Assembly: GCA_937864205.1 (NCBI GenBank)
Contig: CALMJB010000139.1
Span: 1 to 23,708 of the forward strand
Direction of reading: 5' to 3'
DNA from: an uncultured Actinomycetes bacterium
GTDB taxonomy: Bacteria > Actinomycetota > Actinomycetes > Nanopelagicales > Nanopelagicaceae
Length of the DNA stretch: 23,708 nucleotides
The first letter of the stretch is position 1. Each line of letters opens with the position of its first letter. The position numbers and the translations under genes were made by a program. This document shows, in pieces, positions 6,216-13,377 of this stretch. The notes below the pieces were generated by a model that saw only the letters and a list, made by a program, of their open reading frames with translations, made no database searches and was not told the DNA's origin.

Positions 6216-9200
6216 TTAAGCGAGCGCATCAACTTCTTTTAACCGTTGCGAAATTACCTCGCTGACACCATCTCCGCGCATAGTTACGCCATACAGAGCA
6301 TCGGCAATTTCCATGGTGCGCTTTTGGTGCGTGATGATTATCAATTGAGATTTCTCGCGCAGCTCTTCAAACACACCTAGTAATCGGCCAAGGTTTGCAT
6401 CATCTAATGCCGCCTCAACCTCATCCATAATGTAAAACGGACTTGGTCTTGCTTTAAAGATTGCAATCAACATTGCCACTGCAACCAATGACCGTTCGCC
6501 ACCTGAAAGTAATGAAAGACGTTTGATGCGTTTGCCTGGTGGTCTGGCTTCTACATCCACTCCACTTGTTAAAAGATCGCCTGGGTTGGTCAAAATTAAT
6601 CGACCATCTCCGCCTGGAAATAATCTGGCAAATATCTGTTCAAATTCTCGGGCGGTATCTTCATAAGCCTCTTTGAAAATCTGTTCAACTTTTTCATCTA
6701 CCTCTTTGATGATTTCTAGCAAATCTTTTTTGGTTTTCTTTAAGTCTTCTAATTGCTCTGCCAAATAACGAAGTCGTTCCTCTAATGCGGAATACTCTTC
6801 TAGCGCCAACGGATTAATTTTGCCAAGCATTACTAACGATTTTTCCGCCTGAGCCAATCGTTTTTCTTGTAGATCGCGTCGATACGGAACCAAATCTCCT
6901 GGCACAAATTCGCCTTGTTCATTTTCATAAATTGTTGGCACATCGTTTTGCGGGCCGTATTCATTTAATAATGTGGTGACATCAACACCTAACTCTTCCA
7001 TCGCTTTTTGCTCAAGTTGTTCAATCCGCATGCGATGTTCAGCTCTGGCTAGTTCATCTTTGTGAACGCTCGAAGTTAACTTCTCAAGCTCTGCCGATAA
7101 ATCACGAGAGGTAACTCGGATACTTAGAGTTTCGCTGTCGCGATCTGAGCGATTTTTTTCAAGTCGTTCCCGTTCATTAGCCGCTTTCGCAATCGATGCC
7201 TCGATCTGAATCAATGCTTCATAAGCGGTATCGGCTGCTGCTTGCGCAATCTGTGCCGCAACTGCCCGTTGTTGCCTGCGGGTAACTGAGTTACTCATGG
7301 CTGCCCGTTCAGTTTTTGCCGCTTCTAACAAGCCGTTAATTCGAGTATTAAGTGCGGTGATGCGCTCTTCTATTGTGCGCAGGTTTAGTCGCGCATCTAC
7401 CTCTTTTGATCTAGCGCTAGAGACTTGTAAGCGTAAATCCTCTAATTTAGTTAAATCTGGATTTGTTGGTACCTGGTGTGATTGGAATTGCGCAATTGCC
7501 GCCGCCAAATCTCGATCATCGATAGTACGTTGTGAGGTGGCTTGTTCAATGGCATTAGCAAGACGATCTAATTCACCTTGTGCGCTTTTTACATTTTGAC
7601 CAGAGATTGCAATTTGTTCGGCAAATCCGCTCATTGCTGCATCGGATTCATTGATTCGGGCCAGTACCTCTTGATAACTCTGTTCTAGATTATTTCTCAC
7701 ATCAGTTGCAGTATTTATTTCAAATTTGATGCGATCGCACTCGGCTGCGCAGGTGGTTGCCTCGGTTTGGGCAACTTGATACAGCTTAGAAATCTGTTGG
7801 CGCAAATCATCATTTAAAACGCTTCTAACTAATTCTTGTATCTCTTGAATTGCGGCAAGTCGACCAAGTGAACCAGCTCGCAATTTTTCAGCCGCTTGTA
7901 ATTTATTTTGTAATTCCCGTAAATCATTTTCGGCGCTATTTAATTTTGCTTTTGCATTTTCAAACGCGGCATCTAGACCTGGTTCAGCTGCGGTCGCGCC
8001 GGCAATTTTTGTTTCGATTAGTGAAAACTCGGTTTGGAACTTTCTTAATCGAATTGAAACTTCATCCTTAGCAGCATTCAATCTGGAAATCTCGCCATTG
8101 GTTGCATCGATTCGTGCTTTCAAACCATTTATGTGACCTTCTTGTCGAGCTGTTCCTTCGCGTTGATCTGCAATTGCGCGCAGTGCCGCAGATACCAGAT
8201 TTTCTTCCATCGCTAATTGATCTTCAATTGCATTTAGTGCAGAGGTTGAAATATTTAATTGTTCTAGTGCAACTTGCTTTGCCGATGACAGAGAATCTTG
8301 TTCTTGCTTTAGAGAAGCTGCTTCTGCTTCTAAACTTTCTGGATCGCGAGTTGAGATTCGAGATTCATCAGCCTCTTCAGTAAGTAAGCGAGCTCGTTCA
8401 CTGGCTAAATTTTGAATGCCTTTTAATTGTTCCCGTAATGCGGTTAGTCGATAATAATTTTCTTGGGCGCTGCTAAGCAATGGATTCTCAATTGTGGCAA
8501 GTTGATCAAGTTCTATTTCACGATTTCTAAGAGTTTCAATCTCACTTTCTACCGATTGTTTTCTAGAACGCAGAGCGGTTTCATCCGCCTCTTCTGCCGA
8601 GAAATTACGTTTCATATTGGTTAAATCATCAGCAAGTAATCTCAATTTGGCATCACGTAAATCTGATTGAATAAAAGATGCCTTACGCGCAACTTCTGCT
8701 TGTTTCCCAAGTGGTCGCAATTGCCTGCGCAATTCCACAGTTAAATCTTGAATTCTGGCCAGATTTGTTTGCATCGAATCCAATTTGCGAATTGCTTTCT
8801 CTTTGCGCTTGCGATGTTTTAAAATTCCAGCTGCTTCTTCAATAAATGCGCGACGTTCTTCCGGGTTTGCCAGCAAAATTGCATCTAACCTGCCTTGACC
8901 AACGATTACATGCATCTCGCGACCGATTCCACTGTCGCTAAGTAATTCTTGAATATCTAGCAAGCGGGTGTTTTCACCATTTAATAAGTACTCGCTTGTG
9001 CCATTTCTAAACAGCACACGAGTGATTGTTACTTCGGTGAAATCGATTGGCAACGCACCATCAGTGTTATCAATCGTTACCGAAACTTCCGCCCGACCTA
9101 ATGGAGCACGACCAGTTGTTCCAGCAAAGATGACATCTTCCATCTTTCCACCGCGCAGAGATTTAGCGCCTTGCTCACCCATAACCCAAGAGATCGCATC

Positions 9201-9323
9201 AACCACATTTGATTTACCCGAACCATTTGGACCGACCACGCAGGTGATGCCAGGTTCAAAGTTGAGGCTAGTTGATGAGGCAAATGACTTGAATCCCTTC
9301 AAGTTAATGCTCTTTAGAAACAT
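6216..9323 (-). CDS. smc: chromosome segregation SMC-family ATPase apparently lacking the hinge domain
   Basis: SMC ATPases organise and segregate the chromosome, normally as hinge-joined dimers with ScpA/ScpB. Both head halves are intact: Walker A GPNGSGKS (31-38), VDAISWVMGEQGAKSLRGG (41-59), the neck motif EMHVIVGQGRLDAIL (136-150), signature LSLLSGGERSLVAVAML (936-952) and Walker B FYIMDEVEAALDD (963-975). Between them, residues ~170-870 are heptad-rich coil. The globular hinge expected in the middle, with its conserved glycine-rich motifs, is not recognisable; coil 1 passes into coil 2 through a short stretch (~484-530) containing Cys525 and Cys529. The length of 1035 residues is about 150 below the usual ~1190, roughly one hinge. 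The frame is unbroken. Gene order (mutM-smc-ftsY) supports orthology with canonical smc. Confidence 0.93.
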   Translation of the reverse strand: MFLKSINLKGFKSFASSTSLNFEPGITCVVGPNGSGKSNVVDAISWVMGEQGAKSLRGGKMEDVIFAGTTGRAPLGRAEVSVTIDNTDGALPIDFTEVTITRVLFRNGTSEYLLNGENTRLLDIQELLSDSGIGREMHVIVGQGRLDAILLANPEERRAFIEEAAGILKHRKRKEKAIRKLDSMQTNLARIQDLTVELRRQLRPLGKQAEVARKASFIQSDLRDAKLRLLADDLTNMKRNFSAEEADETALRSRKQSVESEIETLRNREIELDQLATIENPLLSSAQENYYRLTALREQLKGIQNLASERARLLTEEADESRISTRDPESLEAEAASLKQEQDSLSSAKQVALEQLNISTSALNAIEDQLAMEENLVSAALRAIADQREGTARQEGHINGLKARIDATNGEISRLNAAKDEVSIRLRKFQTEFSLIETKIAGATAAEPGLDAAFENAKAKLNSAENDLRELQNKLQAAEKLRAGSLGRLAAIQEIQELVRSVLNDDLRQQISKLYQVAQTEATTCAAECDRIKFEINTATDVRNNLEQSYQEVLARINESDAAMSGFAEQIAISGQNVKSAQGELDRLANAIEQATSQRTIDDRDLAAAIAQFQSHQVPTNPDLTKLEDLRLQVSSARSKEVDARLNLRTIEERITALNTRINGLLEAAKTERAAMSNSVTRRQQRAVAAQIAQAAADTAYEALIQIEASIAKAANERERLEKNRSDRDSETLSIRVTSRDLSAELEKLTSSVHKDELARAEHRMRIEQLEQKAMEELGVDVTTLLNEYGPQNDVPTIYENEQGEFVPGDLVPYRRDLQEKRLAQAEKSLVMLGKINPLALEEYSALEERLRYLAEQLEDLKKTKKDLLEIIKEVDEKVEQIFKEAYEDTAREFEQIFARLFPGGDGRLILTNPGDLLTSGVDVEARPPGKRIKRLSLLSGGERSLVAVAMLIAIFKARPSPFYIMDEVEAALDDANLGRLLGVFEELREKSQLIIITHQKRTMEIADALYGVTMRGDGVSEVISQRLKEVDALA

Positions 9324-9361
9324 GAGAAAAACCTATCGCTTGGGGTTGTTAGTTCCCCGAA

Positions 9362-10195
9362 TCAACGTTGGCATTTTGGGCAAAAATGTGAGTGCCGGTT
9401 TGCAAATGCGATTTTTTTGATTTTTGTGCGACATCGAACACATGCCAGACCATCGCGACCATAAACCCTCAACCTGCGCTCAAAATAACCGCTCTCCCCA
9501 TTCACATTTCGATATTGGGTATCAAAACTTGTCCCGCCCGCTTTCAATGCCGCCGACATCACCGCTTTTGTCGCGGCCAATATTTTTTGTAGCTCTTTTT
9601 CACTTAATTTATTTGTCAGTTTTGTGGGTTTGATCTTGGCTTTCCATAGTGCTTCGTCGGCATAAATATTTCCCACTCCGCTCATAATCTCTTGATTTAA
9701 GAGAGCGGTCTTTATTTGAATTCTGCGTCGTCGATAGTTTTCAATTACCGCTTGGGCATTAAATCTTGAATCAAATTGATCTGGCGCAATATGTAGGGCA
9801 GAGGTGGGAATGCCATCATGTAATTGCTCAACCGAAAGCCAACCAAAGGTTCGCTGATCTAAAAATCGCAAAGAAATAGGTGAACTCGTCGCAGTTTTGA
9901 GTTCAAATAAGCCGCGCAAATGTTTCTGTCGCGGATCTTTCACTGGTTGAACATAAAACTGCCCACTCATACCTAAGTGCGCGACCAGAGCAAAAGGTCG
10001 ATTCAATTCAAACCACATGTACTTGCCACGACGTCTAACTTCAATAATTTGCGCGCCGATAACGGCATCAAGATTATGTTCGGTGCGCGGATTCATCGTT
10101 CTCGGGTGAAACTTTTGCGCCGATTTGATCTTTTTACCGCGGATTTTGCTGGAAAGTTGCGCCCTTACAGTTTCAACTTCTGGTAACTCTGGCAT
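9362..10195 (-). CDS. mutM: formamidopyrimidine-DNA glycosylase MutM (Fpg)
   Basis: Fpg excises 8-oxoguanine and formamidopyrimidines and nicks the abasic site. The mature N-terminus begins PELPEVETV with catalytic Pro2 and Glu3. Lys58 in RRRGKYMWFEL matches the conserved catalytic lysine of beta-strand 4. The H2TH region holds GVGNIYADEALW, followed by GGTSFDTQYRNVNGESGYF. The C-terminal zinc finger has Cys252, Cys255, Cys272 and Cys275, with Arg267 as the DNA-contact arginine. The 277-residue length is normal. It lies 40 bases after rnc and 38 before smc, the standard actinobacterial order. Confidence 0.97.
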   Translation of the reverse strand: MPELPEVETVRAQLSSKIRGKKIKSAQKFHPRTMNPRTEHNLDAVIGAQIIEVRRRGKYMWFELNRPFALVAHLGMSGQFYVQPVKDPRQKHLRGLFELKTATSSPISLRFLDQRTFGWLSVEQLHDGIPTSALHIAPDQFDSRFNAQAVIENYRRRRIQIKTALLNQEIMSGVGNIYADEALWKAKIKPTKLTNKLSEKELQKILAATKAVMSAALKAGGTSFDTQYRNVNGESGYFERRLRVYGRDGLACVRCRTKIKKIAFANRHSHFCPKCQR

Positions 10196-10235
10196 GAATC
10201 TTGTTTAAATGTATTTAAATTCTAGTTAATTAATT

Positions 10236-10892
10236 TTATGGATTGAATTTCTCAAGTTCTTTTAATGCTAATTTGGCTGCCTCTTGTTCGGCTTCGCGTT
10301 TACTTTTTCCATATCCTGGTTCGTACATTTTGCCATTGATCAAAGCTTTCGCGACAAAATCTTTATCGTGATCTGGTCCAGATTGAGTAATCTCATAATC
10401 TAATTTGCCCAGACCCAATTTTGAGCTCAGCTCTTGCAACGAGGTCTTCGGGTCGACAATAGTTCCTTGGGTTTGTACTAAATCAATCTGTTGTGTAAAC
10501 CAACTAGCAACTATTTTTGCAGTTGGCTGATATCCAAATTGAAGATATATCGCACCAACCAATGCTTCCAGCGAATCAGAGAGAATGGAATTTTTTTCTC
10601 GACCGTGCGTTGTTTCTTCGCCTTTACCGATTCGAAGATATTGTCCAAGCTCAAGACTGCGCGCAATTTCCGCAAGTGCTTTCATGTTCACAACACCAGA
10701 ACGAAGTGGTGAAAGTTTGCTTTCGGCTAAATCTGGAAATTTTTGATAGAGCTCTTCGGTAACAACTAATCCCAGAACTGAATCACCTAAAAACTCTAAA
10801 CGTTCATTGGTTGGCAATCCGCCAGATTCGTATGCAAATGATCGATGTGTAAAAGCTAATTCAAGTAATTTGGGATCAACTTCGATTCCCAA
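10236..10892 (-). CDS. rnc: ribonuclease III
   Basis: RNase III cleaves double-stranded RNA and processes rRNA precursors. The catalytic domain carries the signature NERLEFLGDSVL (29-40) and SDSLEALVGAIYL (105-117), with the acidic metal ligands Asp106 and Glu109. A C-terminal dsRNA-binding domain spans ~145-215 and ends KSKREAEQEAAKLALKEL. The start used here is TTG at 10892, giving 218 residues. The open frame extends upstream as SDLYSRLTAKLGIEVDP without an ATG, GTG or TTG, only a CTG at 10916, so a slightly longer protein overlapping the end of rpmF cannot be excluded. No strong ribosome-binding site decides between them. Confidence 0.94.
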   Translation of the reverse strand: MGIEVDPKLLELAFTHRSFAYESGGLPTNERLEFLGDSVLGLVVTEELYQKFPDLAESKLSPLRSGVVNMKALAEIARSLELGQYLRIGKGEETTHGREKNSILSDSLEALVGAIYLQFGYQPTAKIVASWFTQQIDLVQTQGTIVDPKTSLQELSSKLGLGKLDYEITQSGPDHDKDFVAKALINGKMYEPGYGKSKREAEQEAAKLALKELEKFNP

Positions 10893-10917
10893 CTTTGCCG
10901 TTAGGCGAGAGTACAGA

Positions 10918-11091
10918 TCAGACCTCTAGAACTTGGCGCTTGTTGTAAGTTCCGCAATTAGGACAAGCAATGTGTTGCAATTTTGGTTGGCCGCATTGCG
11001 AGCATGATGCTAAATCAGCAGCAGTTGTCTTCCACATGCTTCTGCGCATACGAGTTCTGGCTCGTGACTTCTTTCGCTTTGGGACCGGCAT
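10918..11091 (-). CDS. rpmF: 50S ribosomal protein L32
   Basis: Short 57-residue gene: ATG at 11091, TGA at 10918-10920. The product starts MPVPKRKKSRARTRMRRS and has the zinc-ribbon pair CSQC (30-33) and CPNC (43-46), as in zinc-binding L32 proteins. L32 is a late-assembly protein of the large subunit. GAGG lies six bases before the start. It is directly downstream of the yceD-family gene and 25 bases before rnc, the classic yceD-rpmF pairing. Confidence 0.96.
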   Translation of the reverse strand: MPVPKRKKSRARTRMRRSMWKTTAADLASCSQCGQPKLQHIACPNCGTYNKRQVLEV

Positions 11092-11154
11092 AACAACCTC
11101 ACAAATTAAATTTATTTAAATTTATACAACGACGAGTGCCTAAGTATCTAATAA

Positions 11155-11751
11155 CTAAGTAGATTTGTAAAAATTAGGGAAATTCTTCAACTTATCCCAG
11201 CGCGAATCGGTTTCAGCATGGCTGTGATCTGCGGGAAGTTGTGAAAGTTTCTCACCACATCCGGTGCACAGTCCAAGACAATTTGGATCGCAAAGCGGGT
11301 TAATTGGCATATTCAAAATAACCGCATCGCGGATTGGTAACTCTAAATCAATCTCATCGCCATCCATAACAAAGACTTCATCATCTGCATCATCTTCAAG
11401 ATCATCAAGATCGGAATCCAACTTTTGTTCACTTCGCTTGTTATTTTTTTGGTTTTTTTGCACTGATTCATATCTGAATAATTCAGTAAACCTTTCGGAA
11501 ATCGGCCAGTCGATTCCAGTTAAACAGCGGATGCACTCACCGGTGGCATCAGCTTTTATGCTTCCGCTAGCTAAAACCCCTTCCGATACCGATTCGATGG
11601 CAAGTTCTACCTCGATAAGTGAATTAGATGGAATCCGCAAACAATCGATCCCGATTGGTTCTGGCGACTTTAACGAAAGCGAATACTCTTTGCGCTCACC
11701 AGGTCGGTGCGGTAAATCATGAGTATTGAAAAGAAAAACAGATCGTGGCAT
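11155..11751 (-). CDS. YceD/DUF177-family protein
   Basis: This 198-residue protein belongs to the YceD (DUF177) family that precedes rpmF in most bacteria; in E. coli and plants, members are linked to 23S rRNA accumulation. The actinobacterial form has two Cys pairs: Cys73/Cys76 (GECIRC) and the cluster CDPNCLGLCTGC (Cys154, 158, 162, 165), suggesting metal binding. Between them is an unusually acidic stretch (~110-135, many Asp/Glu), preceded by a basic KNQKNNKR segment. It overlaps no neighbour: 11 bases after the SepIVA-like gene and 63 before rpmF. The exact function in actinobacteria is not known to me. Confidence 0.9.
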   Translation of the reverse strand: MPRSVFLFNTHDLPHRPGERKEYSLSLKSPEPIGIDCLRIPSNSLIEVELAIESVSEGVLASGSIKADATGECIRCLTGIDWPISERFTELFRYESVQKNQKNNKRSEQKLDSDLDDLEDDADDEVFVMDGDEIDLELPIRDAVILNMPINPLCDPNCLGLCTGCGEKLSQLPADHSHAETDSRWDKLKNFPNFYKST

Positions 11752-11762
11752 TTGCGATCCAT

Positions 11763-12239
11763 TTAATCTTTCAGATCCTTTAATGCGTGTTTAGTATCAA
11801 TACCGCCTAATTGATCTCGACCACGACTTATTACATCTAAAGTTTTATTCAACACTACTTCTAGCGAAGCCAATCGAGAATCGATGTAAGAATCAATCTC
11901 ATCTCGCTCCCGCTTGCTTTCGGAATTTGCATCGGAAAGTATTTTTTGAGCCTCTTTACGAGCCGCCGCCACTATCGCAGTCTGAGAAACTTGATCAGCA
12001 ACTTCTTCTCTGGCATGTTCAATAATCTTGTCTGCGCTACTTCTTGCATCTTCTAAAATTTTTTCTTTATCTTTCACAATCTGCATAGCCTTTGTTAAAT
12101 CGGTTGGAAATGATTTTTTAACTTTGTTAAGCAGATCAAGCATTTCACCTCGATGGACAACACAGGATGCGGAAAGCGGAACCGAGCGTGCCTCTGCCAC
12201 CGCCGAAATTGCTGCTTCAATATTATCTACTGCATCCAT
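11763..12239 (-). CDS. SepIVA-like DivIVA-family coiled-coil protein (short form)
   Basis: The N-terminus EARSVPLSASCVVHRGEMLDLLNKVKK (about residues 16-42; the conserved core is CVVHRGEMLDLL) closely resembles mycobacterial SepIVA (Rv2927c), a septation and polar-growth factor encoded at the same place between coaD and the yceD-family gene. The middle (~47-115) is charged coiled coil with A/E/K heptads. The C-terminus RLASLEVVLNKTLDVISRGRDQL (~117-140) matches the conserved tail. At 158 residues it is much shorter than the ~245 residues I recall for the mycobacterial protein, the loss being in the central coil. A cytoplasmic role in division or envelope synthesis is inferred from the family and gene context. 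Confidence 0.82.
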   Translation of the reverse strand: MDAVDNIEAAISAVAEARSVPLSASCVVHRGEMLDLLNKVKKSFPTDLTKAMQIVKDKEKILEDARSSADKIIEHAREEVADQVSQTAIVAAARKEAQKILSDANSESKRERDEIDSYIDSRLASLEVVLNKTLDVISRGRDQLGGIDTKHALKDLKD

Positions 12240-12285
12240 TTTTGCTCCCGACTCGTCACTAGATAAATATTTAAATCTTGTGCTC

Positions 12286-12771
12286 TTATTTTACTTTCTT
12301 ACTAACCCGTTCAGTTAATGCAGGCAATATTTGCTTGGGCACGTACGAAGAGACATCTCCACCGTAACTGGCGATTTCTTTAATGACAGATGATGATAAA
12401 AATGAATGATTTGGAGCGGTCGACATAAATAATGTTTCGATGCCTTTTAGTTGATAATTTATTTGACTCATTTGTAATTCGTAGTCGAAATCTGAGACTG
12501 CTCGCAAGCCTTTTGCGATAATTGAAATATTTTTAGCTTGGCAGTAATCCACTAATAATCCTGACCAAGAATCAACTTTCACATTCTTAAAATTCTGACA
12601 AACCTCAGAAATCATCGTTATACGTTCATCAACAGTGAATAGCGAACTTTTTGTCTGGTTTACCAGTACCGCAACAGTCACCTCATCAAATATCTTGCTG
12701 GCTCTGGAAATAATGTCTAGGTGTCCATTTGTAATTGGATCAAATGAGCCAGGACAAACCGCTTTTTTCAT
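12286..12771 (-). CDS. coaD: phosphopantetheine adenylyltransferase (PPAT)
   Basis: CoaD transfers AMP from ATP to 4'-phosphopantetheine, the fourth step of CoA synthesis. The nucleotidyltransferase motif GSFDPITNGHLDII (8-21) with the (H/T)xGH-type NGH is at the N-terminus, and FLSSSVIKEIASYGGDVSSYVP near residues 125-146 matches the ISSTxxR-type region and the family's C-terminal helix. Length (161) is normal. It lies between rsmD (28 bases) and the SepIVA-like gene (46 bases), the usual actinobacterial arrangement. Confidence 0.97.
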   Translation of the reverse strand: MKKAVCPGSFDPITNGHLDIISRASKIFDEVTVAVLVNQTKSSLFTVDERITMISEVCQNFKNVKVDSWSGLLVDYCQAKNISIIAKGLRAVSDFDYELQMSQINYQLKGIETLFMSTAPNHSFLSSSVIKEIASYGGDVSSYVPKQILPALTERVSKKVK

Positions 12772-12799
12772 TAGGCCACGCTAGCACTTGAAGTTGAAA

Positions 12800-13369
12800 C
12801 TAGATTAGTCGAGCGAAGAAAAAGCGACCACGACCATAACTTCTCTCTTTAAAAACCTCATACTGCTTCGGCCAAATTAACTCTTCCCACTTGTCATCAC
12901 GTTCGACAATTACTTCACCACTTTTTTTGAGCAAATTTTTACTAATGATAATTTTCAATAAATCAATTATGTATTCATTTTCTAATTCATATGGTGGATC
13001 TATAAAAATTACATCGTACTCTTTTGGCGTTTCCAAAGATTCTAAAAAATCTTTAGCACTTTGCTTATGGATGTTGAATTTTCCAGTTGCGCCACTTTGT
13101 TTAACAAGTTCATAATTTTTTAAACAGCATTCAACGGCTGCCTGATTCTTATCAGTAGCATCAACTTCGGTAGCGCCCCGTGATATAGCTTCTAATCCAA
13201 TTGCGCCAGAGCCAGCAAAGAGATCGAGCAACTTAACACCTGCAAATGCGCCAAAACTTGAAGTTAATGCAGAAAAAATTCCTTCGCGCGCTCGATCAGA
13301 TGTTGGCCGGGTGACATTTGCCGGTTCACCCAACCTTCGGCCTTTGGCAGTTCCAGAAATTATTCTCAT
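12800..13369 (-). CDS. rsmD: 16S rRNA (guanine966-N2)-methyltransferase RsmD
   Basis: RsmD methylates G966 of 16S rRNA late in 30S assembly, with SAM as donor. The first residues MRIISGTAKGRRL are the family hallmark. SAM-binding motif I is DLFAGSGAIGLEAISRGA (~49-66), and the catalytic motif IV is FIDPPYE (~120-126, N6/N2-type DPPY). The 189-residue length is normal. It begins eight bases after recG and precedes coaD, the conserved recG-rsmD-coaD order. Confidence 0.96.
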   Translation of the reverse strand: MRIISGTAKGRRLGEPANVTRPTSDRAREGIFSALTSSFGAFAGVKLLDLFAGSGAIGLEAISRGATEVDATDKNQAAVECCLKNYELVKQSGATGKFNIHKQSAKDFLESLETPKEYDVIFIDPPYELENEYIIDLLKIIISKNLLKKSGEVIVERDDKWEELIWPKQYEVFKERSYGRGRFFFARLI

Positions 13370-13377
13370 AAATCAAA

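Noticed and set aside
6216..9323. The short SMC being instead RecN, SbcC or RecF
   Set aside because: Head motifs (GSGKSNVVDAISWVMGEQG, LLSGGERSLVAVAML, DEVEAALDD) and the mutM-smc-ftsY order are those of true bacterial SMC, and no CxxC zinc hook or RecN-type motif is present.
8968..9420. 150-residue plus-strand open frame opposite the start of smc
   Set aside because: It lies almost wholly antisense to the ATP-binding head of smc, has no recognisable domain, and its composition is that of a complementary shadow.
11264..11722. 152-residue plus-strand open frame opposite the YceD-family gene
   Set aside because: Serine-rich shadow of an acidic minus-strand gene; gene order and family similarity support the minus strand.
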